From Aureibaculum luteum (GTDB taxonomy: Bacteria; Bacteroidota; Bacteroidia; Flavobacteriales; Flavobacteriaceae): 64,000 nucleotides of DNA. How positions within the stretch are numbered: the first letter of the stretch is position 1; every line of letters starts with the position of its first letter. The notes beneath the pieces were generated by a model. That model searched no databases. It saw only the letters and a program-made list of their open reading frames with translations, and was not told the DNA's origin. Location: NCBI RefSeq assembly GCF_003449015.1, contig NZ_QRGD01000006.1, positions 186,001 to 250,000 on the forward strand, written 5' to 3'. This document shows positions 48,648-56,098 of the stretch, in pieces. The translations under genes were made by a program, and so were the position numbers.

Positions 48648-50387
48648 TTAAGCAGACCAACTGTTAAAAGGTTGTTTTTCAAATTGCATGGTTCCATCAT
48701 CCCCTTTAAATATATTGATCCAGGCCTCCCAATTTTCAGGATCCATTTCAGGATAATCCAAACGATAATGACTACATCTACTTTCTTTTCGCATTAAGGA
48801 TGCCTTTAGTTTCATTTCTGCACTTACAATCATATTAGCAGTTTCATGAGCTAATCTCAGTTCGTGCATATTTGCAGCTCTAAGCATGGGCATATGGTGA
48901 TCTCTTAACTCTTCTACATAAGCTAAGGCCGCCTTTAACATATTCTCTTTCTTAATGTACAATACAAAGTTAGGTATTACAATACCTTGCAACGTTTGTG
49001 TTACCCAAGCGGGACTATAACCAGCTTCTCTTTTTAAAGGAGCTAAAATTTCCTCCTGTATTTCCTCAATTTTTGATGTTGAAATATGTGAAATTTCAAC
49101 GTTCTTACAATAGTTGGCCGCTGCTTCTCCTGCAACGCCGCCCTGAACTGCAGATCCTGACAATGATGAACCAATCTGCGTATAGATACCCCCGGACATA
49201 TAAGAACCTAAGGCATCACCTGCGGCGTATAGCCCAGGAATATTTGATTCGCATTGATCATTAATAGGCACCAAGCCTTCAGATTTATGTATAGCCATGC
49301 CGGCTGAAGATCCTCCCACAATACTTCCTCCCATTCCAGGAGGTGCTCCATCTCCATGACCTCCTTTTGGCGGTTTTCTATCTCCATTATCAGGTGGTTT
49401 TGAATTTTGACGACTAAATTCTTCAGGGACAAAAGGTCCACCACTAACTTCAGTCTTTTCTCCAGACCCCGGAGGTCCCATTTTTAGAGGACTTCCATTT
49501 GTATAAGCAACATAATTCATATCAACTCCTAAATCATGGTGCACTTCTATACCTGTGGTGCCGGGTTTTTGTTCGAACATGTCTCCCCAACCATCATAAC
49601 AAGCAGCTGCATTTTTAGCTTTTCCAGGATGCCCATCATTCCATTCTTTACCAGTAACTTTGGCACCAATATTATAAGCCATTACAGTACCATCATGCGT
49701 AAGATCACAGATTGGGAAACCATTGGGTTTAAAACCACCCGACCCAGTACATAAAATGATACTTTTAGCTTCATAAATAATGACTTTTTCTTTATCTATA
49801 CTAAAACCTGCTGCTCCAACAAGTTTATTATTTTCTTTAACTAAATGTGTTATGGTAACACGCTCTTGAATTGGAATATTACGTTCTTCAATAGGTTTGC
49901 TAAAACTTTTATTATATAGCGTAGAATCGAAAAACCCCCATTCTTTGAGTTCGTTTACCCTAGCCAATGAATGTTCTGCCATTTGCCTTGTATAAACAGG
50001 ATTGTTAGTGCCTAAAGCTGAACGCGAAACTGCTGCAACAAATTCATCAATGCTCAATGTTTCTTTGGCCGGGTCATAAGCAAAAATCCCTTTTGCAAAA
50101 GGGGTTAGACCAGATGAGCCTAGTCTTCCTTTTGAAACCATCAACACTTTGGCCCCAGCATCATGTGCTTTAACTGCAGCGAACAATCCTGCCATACCAC
50201 TTCCTATCACCAGAACTTCTGTTTTGAACGTATCAAGACCTAAAGCATCTATATCTACTTTTGGATTATTTGTTTCCCAATCTAGATGTAATCCTAAGGA
50301 GGCTACAGCGGCGGCACCAGCAGCACCTCCTGCCAATGCTATAAAACTTCGACGTGATATACTATTCTTTCTTTTTGATTCAGTCAT
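48648..50387 (-). CDS. Tat-exported FAD-dependent oxidoreductase (fumarate/APS reductase-like flavoprotein)
   Basis: A 579-residue flavoprotein with a twin-arginine signal (SRRSFIAL, Arg12-Arg13, then an Ala/Gly-rich stretch). The FAD-binding Rossmann motif is VLVIGSGMAGLFAAVKAHDAG (about residues 58-78, seen in two parts), with IILCTGSGGFKPN and GLYAAGDALGSYMSGG completing the fold. The helical C-terminus (RCSHYRLDYPEMDPENWEAW) resembles FrdA/AprA-type subunits. Residues ~301-360 are an unusual Gly/Pro/Lys-rich insertion. It begins within the last 8 bp of the cytochrome gene. It probably receives electrons from that membrane protein and reduces (or oxidises) an unknown periplasmic substrate. 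Confidence 0.85.
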   Translation of the reverse strand: MTESKRKNSISRRSFIALAGGAAGAAAVASLGLHLDWETNNPKVDIDALGLDTFKTEVLVIGSGMAGLFAAVKAHDAGAKVLMVSKGRLGSSGLTPFAKGIFAYDPAKETLSIDEFVAAVSRSALGTNNPVYTRQMAEHSLARVNELKEWGFFDSTLYNKSFSKPIEERNIPIQERVTITHLVKENNKLVGAAGFSIDKEKVIIYEAKSIILCTGSGGFKPNGFPICDLTHDGTVMAYNIGAKVTGKEWNDGHPGKAKNAAACYDGWGDMFEQKPGTTGIEVHHDLGVDMNYVAYTNGSPLKMGPPGSGEKTEVSGGPFVPEEFSRQNSKPPDNGDRKPPKGGHGDGAPPGMGGSIVGGSSAGMAIHKSEGLVPINDQCESNIPGLYAAGDALGSYMSGGIYTQIGSSLSGSAVQGGVAGEAAANYCKNVEISHISTSKIEEIQEEILAPLKREAGYSPAWVTQTLQGIVIPNFVLYIKKENMLKAALAYVEELRDHHMPMLRAANMHELRLAHETANMIVSAEMKLKASLMRKESRCSHYRLDYPEMDPENWEAWINIFKGDDGTMQFEKQPFNSWSA

Positions 50388-51036
50388 TTTTTATCACTTT
50401 TTTGGTAGATTTAAAAAGGTAGATTCTCAATAGATAAAATATTCCGCTTGCAACAACAATTAAATAATAAATTGAAAATGAAGTACTATTATAACGTCCT
50501 ATGTTGATAACATGTGACGTTGCAGTTATAATAAAAAGCATGGCCAAATAACCGTGAACTTTTCTCCAAGTTCTATATTGTAAATGCAGTTTAAACCTAA
50601 AGAAGGAGGTTATTAAAATAATAAGCATAATCATATAGGCAACCATGCCCAAAACAATGCCCAAACTATTAAAACTAGTAAGCAAAATTGTAAATGCTTC
50701 AAACGGCGTTTTAGTGTTGTCAAAAAATTTCGGAAGAATTATAAAAAAAGGATGTGCCATAATAATGATAATAAACACATAACCTATGAATTTGTGTATT
50801 TTAAGTACACTAGACATTTTTATTTGTTTTACCAGAATTTTATTTGTTCTTGTTAAAAAGAATTGTCCCAATAACAGACTAAAGGTTAAAATGATGATTA
50901 GCGATAACAATTCCTTAAATACCGACCGTTTAGGAAATTCACCTAAAGCCCAAAGCAATAAAGGTACACCGACAAATACCAAGATAAGTGGTAATAATTT
51001 GTATATTTTACTTTCCTTATTCATAATTAACCCCAT
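50380..51036 (-). CDS. ferric-reductase-like haem b membrane protein
   Basis: A 218-residue membrane protein with about six helices. Two histidine pairs with equal 14-residue spacing, His81/His95 (KIHKFIGYVF, AHPFF) and His161/His175 (KVHGYLAML, TSHVI), match the bis-haem ligand pattern of the ferric reductase-like transmembrane family (also MsrQ/YedZ). It should carry electrons across the membrane between the cytoplasmic ferredoxin-like protein and the Tat-exported flavoprotein encoded on either side. It may start at 51036 (10-bp overlap with the ferredoxin gene) or at the ATG at 51024. Confidence 0.8.
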   Translation of the reverse strand: MGLIMNKESKIYKLLPLILVFVGVPLLLWALGEFPKRSVFKELLSLIIILTFSLLLGQFFLTRTNKILVKQIKMSSVLKIHKFIGYVFIIIIMAHPFFIILPKFFDNTKTPFEAFTILLTSFNSLGIVLGMVAYMIMLIILITSFFRFKLHLQYRTWRKVHGYLAMLFIITATSHVINIGRYNSTSFSIYYLIVVASGIFYLLRIYLFKSTKKVIKND

Positions 51037-51242
51037 GATACAATTACTGGTATTGATTTTTCAGGCGAAATAGTGATAGCGTCAACTGGACAATACATAC
51101 GGCATAAATGACAAATCTGGCAATCTTCCGGATATAAAATCTCCGCTTTTTTTGTGTCTCGATTCAGTCTAATAACATCGGTAGGGCAGCTTTTTATGCA
51201 TTCTTCACATCCTATACAACCGTTAATACTTACTATAGACAT
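51027..51242 (-). CDS. 2[4Fe-4S] ferredoxin
   Basis: A 71-residue ferredoxin with two CxxCxxCxxxC motifs: Cys9, 12, 15 and 19 (CIGCEECIKSCP) and Cys41, 44, 47 and 51 (CQICHLCRMYCP), both followed by the usual proline. It has no signal peptide, so it is cytoplasmic. It resembles the N-terminal core of AprB-like subunits. It is the first gene of a tight three-gene operon and probably feeds low-potential electrons to the haem b membrane protein. It has the LytTR-type promoter copy E. Confidence 0.9.
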   Translation of the reverse strand: MSIVSINGCIGCEECIKSCPTDVIRLNRDTKKAEILYPEDCQICHLCRMYCPVDAITISPEKSIPVIVSWG

Positions 51243-51266
51243 TTCTCTTCCTTTTGATTTACACTA

Positions 51267-51331
51267 TAAAGAAAAGACCTCTAAATTTCATTTAAAAGTA
51301 AAATCAATGATGGGGGCTATTTTATCTATGA
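51267..51331 (-). promoter_or_regulatory. LytTR-type promoter, copy E (ferredoxin operon)
   Basis: ATCAATGA at 51303-51310 and ATCTATGA at 51324-51331 (21-bp period), then exactly 28 bp to TAAAGAAA at 51267-51274 (TTTCTTTA on the minus strand). The surroundings are not otherwise similar to copies A-C, so the motif is not merely part of the duplication. Confidence 0.65.
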
Positions 51332-51742
51332 ATTGTAAGATTTTTTAAATAAGCAATTTGCTTTTAAAGCATTAGAAAATGTTCCCTTTTAAAATAACAG
51401 AGACACAATAAAAACAATCACGGGATTCTTGAAATAAATTCTGGCGTGTTTTTAATAGGTCGTTATATCCATTCTATATTCTTTCTTGAGCAACTATTAG
51501 TGCAGTCATTTATTTTAAATACTCATATTTAAATTCAGAAAAAGAAATAAATATGATTATTTATTGAAGTTATTTATAATATAAACAGTTTTAAAACAGG
51601 CTATTTATTAAAGAAGTATTCAAAATTCAAGTTTTAATACCACAATTAAAGCTCAATAATACATAAATAATACATTTTTTAAATAAAAAAAACTTAAGTA
51701 TTTGATAAACATATTGTTGAGGCTTAATATAGTGGGCAAGGA

Positions 51743-51983
51743 GGATTAACTTCATTGATCACTAGGAAGACCGCTACTACAAATACAATCCCTTTTAAAG
51801 CTATCGCTTTTAATGGGATTTTTTATTTCTCTCCTGCTTTGTAAAGCGAGATTATCGTTTAGATGGGATTAACTGCGTAGATCCCTAGTAAGACCACTTC
51901 TGCAAATACAATCCTTTTAAAAGCTATCGCTTTTAATTGTGATTTTTGTTTTCTCAGCTTTGCAAAGCGAGCTTTGCACTCTG
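51743..51983. repeat. two diverged ~120-bp tandem repeats
   Basis: Copy 1 (51743-51865) and copy 2 (51866-51983) both read GGATTAACT, then GATC, CTAG, AAGACC, CAAATACAATCC, GCTATCGCTTTTAAT, GATTTTT and AAAGCGAG in the same order. Each contains an AAAGC-TATC-GCTTT hairpin, and copy 2 also has TGCAAAGC-GA-GCTTTGCA at 51961-51978. The family is unidentified. Confidence 0.75.
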
Positions 51984-51993
51984 AAAAAACAAA

Positions 51994-52024
51994 AATCCCG
52001 CAACAGCTATGCTGTTGCGGGATT
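51994..52024. other. perfect 14-bp-arm hairpin
   Basis: AATCCCGCAACAGC pairs with GCTGTTGCGGGATT around a TAT loop. It is GC-rich against an AT-rich background and preceded by an A-run, so it would act as a terminator for minus-strand transcripts (T-run after the stem on that strand). No gene on that strand directly precedes it. Confidence 0.7.
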
Positions 52025-52546
52025 GTGATTGATGTGGGCAATGAGAGAACAACCAAAATTTAAAGATTTGAGCATTCAAAAGGGCTTCCAAAGGGTCGAA
52101 AAAATAGGACTCCCGAATTCCTCCCGATTGTAAAAACTTTAACATACTTTAACATTTAAAATATCATTTAATGGCAAAAAGTCTCTTTAATTATTAAAAT
52201 AAATTAATATCGTGGACAATTTTTTGAGTTCCATAAAAAGATATTATTTACCATACTTTACTATCAAAGTTTGTGAATACTTCTTATCCGTTAATATAAA
52301 AATGTTGTGAACACAATAGTGTCAATAAAATTGATGATTTTCATTTAAGGCTTGTTGAACTGGAAATTAAGCTGATTAGCTTTTGAAATAATTATATAAA
52401 ATAGGCTTATTCTACAGAAAACGTATTTCTCAATTATGAGAAATTTACTCTTCAACTTTTTAAGTTAAGTTAAAGGCAATTTATAACTACCAGTTAAAAA
52501 ATAATATAAGAAATAGTGTTTATGGGTATATTGACTAAAGACTGTA

Positions 52547-53311
52547 TCAACCCTTCAACTGACTTGTTATTTCTTTAAAAGAATTCATAACTAAACCAAC
52601 ATCTACCGAATAAGAAATATATTGTACTCCAATATCTTTCCACATCTTTGCTTTTTCTGGAGACTCAGTAAAAGTCCCAATAAACTTGCCATACTTTTTA
52701 GCTATTTCTACAGCACCTTTCATCGCATTAACTACTTTAGGGTCATTAACCTGACCAGGAACTCCACAAGACTGAGATAAGTCATAAGGCCCCAAGAAGA
52801 TCACATCAATCCCATCTACTTGTGCAATTTCCTCTAAGTTGTTAATACCTTCCATTCCTTCAATATGAATAATGGTAGTAATATCATCATTTGCTTTTCC
52901 AAAATGATCTGGAGCACTAATGTTTGTATATTCTGCTGCTCTTACATAACGACACATCCCTCTTTCTCCCTTAGGATAAAACTTAGTAGCCCTTACTACC
53001 TTTTCAGCATCAGCTTTTTTACATATTTGAGGTATTTGAATGCACTTAGCACCAACATCTAAGGTTCTAAGAATTAGTGTCTCAGAATTTTCTGTAACCC
53101 GCACAACTGGAGTAATTCCTCTAGCTTCAGCAGCTCTAATCATATTCTGAAGCGATTCAATACTGAAAGGACCATGTTCCATATCAATAATTACAAAGTC
53201 AAAACCACTTAATGCAGCGATTTCTACAATTGCAGGATCTTGAATTTTACAAAAAGGGCCAAATACCGTTTTACCCTCCTTTAAACTATTTTGTAATACA
53301 TTTTTACTCAT
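52547..53311 (-). CDS. HpcH/HpaI-family 2-keto-3-deoxy sugar-acid aldolase
   Basis: A 254-residue cytoplasmic class II aldolase. It has FVIIDMEHGPFSIESLQ, TPVVRVTEN, GAKCIQIPQI, IHIEGMEGINNLEEIAQVDGIDVIFLGPYDLSQS, matching the divalent-metal (Glu/Asp) and substrate sites of HpcH/KDR aldolases. It would split a 2-keto-3-deoxy acid into pyruvate and an aldehyde such as lactaldehyde. It follows the aldehyde dehydrogenase by 2 bp and the enolase-superfamily enzyme upstream, forming a three-gene sugar-acid pathway. 2-keto-3-deoxy-L-fuconate is a reasonable substrate in this context, but rhamnonate- or galactonate-derived acids cannot be excluded. Confidence 0.85.
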   Translation of the reverse strand: MSKNVLQNSLKEGKTVFGPFCKIQDPAIVEIAALSGFDFVIIDMEHGPFSIESLQNMIRAAEARGITPVVRVTENSETLILRTLDVGAKCIQIPQICKKADAEKVVRATKFYPKGERGMCRYVRAAEYTNISAPDHFGKANDDITTIIHIEGMEGINNLEEIAQVDGIDVIFLGPYDLSQSCGVPGQVNDPKVVNAMKGAVEIAKKYGKFIGTFTESPEKAKMWKDIGVQYISYSVDVGLVMNSFKEITSQLKG

Positions 53312-53313
53312 AA

Positions 53314-54768
53314 TTATAATGCTGAAGTTACACGTTTTTTAACTAAATAATCTTCTAAAGCGAGATGAGAACAGTCATGTCCAAGACCACTATTTTTAAA
53401 TCCACCATGTGGTAAATAAATAGCATATTTTACACCATTAATTTGAATTTCTCCAAATTCTAGATCTTCTGTAAATCTTTCAATTCTCTTGTTATTATTT
53501 GTAAAAATGTAAGAAGCTAAACCAAATTCTGTGTCATTTGCTAATTCTAAAACCTCATCATCAGTATCAAAAGGCATTACACCTGCTACTGGTCCAAAAA
53601 TTTCTTCTCTAAACAATTTCATCTCTGTTGTAGTGCCTGAAACTATTGTTGGTTGAAACCAGTTTCCTCCTTCAGGTAATTCCTCAGGTATCTTACCTCC
53701 ATATTCTAATGTAGCACCTTTACTTACAGCATCTTCTATTAATTCAAACATTCTATCTCTAGCATCTCTAGATGCTAAGGGCCCCATAAAAACATCTTGA
53801 TTTTCTTTAACACCAAAACCTATTTTTAATTCTGAAGCTCTTTTTACATACGCTTTTAAAAACTTATCATAGATACTTTTGTGAACAAAAATTCTATTTG
53901 CAGCCACACAAATTTGACCTGTATTACCGAATTTCAATCCAATTGCAAGTTCTAGAGCTAAATCTAAATCTGCATCCTCAAAAACAATAAAAGGAGCATT
54001 TCCTCCTAATTCCATTCCTAATTTTTTGATTGAAGTTGTACTATCAGCAATTATTCTTTGACCCGTTTGTGTAGAGCCAATCATAGTAATTACTGCTGGT
54101 ATTTTACTTGTAGTCATTGGTGTTGCAACTTCTCTACTAGAACCTGCTAAAATAGTAACAACTCCTGCCGGAAAATTGATACTATGTAAAATTTCACCAA
54201 CCATATAGGCTGATAATGGTGCTAATGTGGACGGTTTTATGATTAAAGAACAACCAGAAGCTAATGCTGGCCCTATTTTATAACCAACATTTAATAACGG
54301 AAAGTTCCATGCTAAATAAGCTAAGGCCACTCCTGCTGGTTTAGAAATCATTTTATGCGTATGTGTTCCTTCATAATCAGGAATCTGTTCTTCCCTCATA
54401 TTTTTCATTGCATTAGGATACCATTCTAATGCTTCTGTAAGTCTTAAAATATCTTCTTCAGAACCTGCATAGGTTTTTCCCATTTCATGCACCATGGCAT
54501 TTCTTAACTCGTCTTCTTTTTCTAAAATCGCATCACGCAATTTAAGCATCCATACTGTTCTTTCTTCTAATGAAAGTTTAGACCAAAATTTAAAACCTTT
54601 TTGTGATGATATCAATGCTTTTTCGGCATCTGGTTTTCCCGCTTTAGCTACCTGTGCAATTACTTCTCCTGTTGCAGGGCAAATAACATCTTCTCTTTCC
54701 CCACTAACCGCATCAACTAATTGACCATCAATGTATAATTTTTTATACCCGAAATTTTGAGTTTTCAT
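53314..54768 (-). CDS. NAD(P)-dependent aldehyde dehydrogenase
   Basis: A 484-residue cytoplasmic aldehyde dehydrogenase with all core residues: Asn155 (LAWNFP), Lys178 (IIKPS), Glu253 (GMELGGNAP) and the catalytic Cys287 (GNTGQICVAANR). The length and pattern fit the succinate-semialdehyde/lactaldehyde dehydrogenase branch. In this operon it could oxidise L-lactaldehyde released by the aldolase, or oxidise a sugar aldehyde (3,6-anhydrogalactose dehydrogenases belong to this superfamily). It starts 12 bp after the enolase-superfamily gene. Confidence 0.88.
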   Translation of the reverse strand: MKTQNFGYKKLYIDGQLVDAVSGEREDVICPATGEVIAQVAKAGKPDAEKALISSQKGFKFWSKLSLEERTVWMLKLRDAILEKEDELRNAMVHEMGKTYAGSEEDILRLTEALEWYPNAMKNMREEQIPDYEGTHTHKMISKPAGVALAYLAWNFPLLNVGYKIGPALASGCSLIIKPSTLAPLSAYMVGEILHSINFPAGVVTILAGSSREVATPMTTSKIPAVITMIGSTQTGQRIIADSTTSIKKLGMELGGNAPFIVFEDADLDLALELAIGLKFGNTGQICVAANRIFVHKSIYDKFLKAYVKRASELKIGFGVKENQDVFMGPLASRDARDRMFELIEDAVSKGATLEYGGKIPEELPEGGNWFQPTIVSGTTTEMKLFREEIFGPVAGVMPFDTDDEVLELANDTEFGLASYIFTNNNKRIERFTEDLEFGEIQINGVKYAIYLPHGGFKNSGLGHDCSHLALEDYLVKKRVTSAL

Positions 54769-54780
54769 TCGTTTTTTATT

Positions 54781-55944
54781 TTAATATTTTTCAATTACAT
54801 CTTGTTTAGATGTTTCACAGATTGCATACTTACGTAAAACTTCCTCATCTATATCAATACCTAATCCTGGCCTATTAGGAACTTCTAACATACCATCTTT
54901 CATCTTTAATTTTGGGAACGATAAATTGTCTCTTAAACCATTTTCTGTTTGATCAAATTCCATCAAAAAATCGGGTTGATACATTCTTCCAGGAATAGAT
55001 TCTATATTCGCTATAAAATGCAAAGCTACATGCAAGCCAATTGAAGTACCCCATGTGTGAGGTATTAAATCAATACCATTTGTACTTGCTAAAGCTGCTA
55101 TTCTTTTTGCTTCAGTTAAACCTCCACTTGCACAAATATCTGGCTGAAGAATGTCTACTGATTTATTTTTGATTAACTCATTAAAGCCAAATCTTAAATA
55201 TTCACATTCGCCACCAGCTATAGGAATACTTGTTCGTTGTCTTAACTCGTTATATTGTTCATAAAACTCAGGTGAAATTGGCTCTTCAAACCAAGCGATA
55301 TCATATTTTTCTATTTTTCTTAAAAGTTCAACGGCTTCTCTAAACGTATAGGCATGATTAGAATCGACCATAAGTTGTATATCTGGCCCTATAGTTTCTC
55401 TAATTAATTTAACATTAGCTACATCTTGTTTAATACCAAGACCAACTTTCATTTTTATAGCTTTATATCCTTGAGAAACATAAAGTTTAGCTTCTTCAAC
55501 AAAACCATCCGAAAAATCGTTATGATTTGTAAAATATAAACCTGTTGCATAGGGTTGTATTTTTTTTCTATGAGCTCCACCTAATAAAGTTGAAACAGGA
55601 AGATTTAAAATTTTACCTTTTAAATCCCAAATAGCAATATCAATTGCACTTAAAGAGGCCATGTATACACCACGTCTAGAAAAATCTAAGGTCTTTCGGT
55701 ACATTTTGTTCCAAATGACTTCATTTTCTAACGGGTTTTCACCAATAACGGTGGGTTTTAAAAGTTTAATACCAGCTTGTACCATTGTTGCAGGACCATA
55801 AGCTTCGCCCCAACCATACTGGCCATTAGATGCTGTTACTTTAACAATACATATACACCGTTCGGAATATTCCCATTGCGAAAAGAAAAAACTTTTTGAT
55901 AGTGTGTCTTTAAGGACAAATGCTTCTATTTTTTCAATTGTCAT
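54781..55944 (-). CDS. mandelate racemase/enolase-superfamily sugar-acid dehydratase or cycloisomerase
   Basis: A 387-residue enzyme with the MR-group catalytic set: Lys164-x-Lys166 (IKMKVG), metal ligands Asp194 (VDSNHAYT), Glu220 (WFEEP) and Glu246 (AGGECEY), and the Asp269/His296 dyad (DILQPDICASGG, IPHTWGT). The sequence style resembles D-galactarolactone cycloisomerase-type proteins, but L-fuconate/galactonate dehydratases and anhydrogalactonate cycloisomerases share the same residues. It generates the 2-keto-3-deoxy acid for the downstream aldolase. It is the first gene of the three-gene operon; the 150 bp upstream contain no clear promoter box. Confidence 0.82.
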   Translation of the reverse strand: MTIEKIEAFVLKDTLSKSFFFSQWEYSERCICIVKVTASNGQYGWGEAYGPATMVQAGIKLLKPTVIGENPLENEVIWNKMYRKTLDFSRRGVYMASLSAIDIAIWDLKGKILNLPVSTLLGGAHRKKIQPYATGLYFTNHNDFSDGFVEEAKLYVSQGYKAIKMKVGLGIKQDVANVKLIRETIGPDIQLMVDSNHAYTFREAVELLRKIEKYDIAWFEEPISPEFYEQYNELRQRTSIPIAGGECEYLRFGFNELIKNKSVDILQPDICASGGLTEAKRIAALASTNGIDLIPHTWGTSIGLHVALHFIANIESIPGRMYQPDFLMEFDQTENGLRDNLSFPKLKMKDGMLEVPNRPGLGIDIDEEVLRKYAICETSKQDVIEKY

Positions 55945-56098
55945 AATTATAATCTTTATTAATGCAGCCTTTATTAAGCAAACAATTAACCTTTAATTTT
56001 AAGAAATAAAATTAACCATTTCTTACTCGTTAATATTCACAATTTTATCTTAAACTAATCATATATTACCCCTTTTATCATCTTAAAAAATCAATGAA

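Larger units (their letters stand above)
51335..52546. other. 1.2-kb gene-free region
   Basis: No reading frame here has protein-like composition, a credible start or a recognisable domain. It separates the LytTR-controlled block from the sugar-acid catabolic block. The middle part holds two diverged tandem repeats and hairpins (listed separately); the flanks (51335-51740 and 52140-52546) are plain AT-rich sequence in which I see nothing. Confidence 0.6.

Noticed and set aside
51733-52130. tRNA-like words (GTGGGCAAGGAGG, GTGGGCAATGAG) suggesting a decayed tRNA or attachment site
   Set aside because: No complete cloverleaf, no GTTCGAATC-type T-loop and no anticodon arm could be drawn, and there is no integrase nearby.
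51859-52145. Open frames of about 63-65 codons in the gene-free region
   Set aside because: They run through the tandem repeats and hairpin, have no domain or ribosome binding site, and overlap each other; more likely by-products of repeat sequence.
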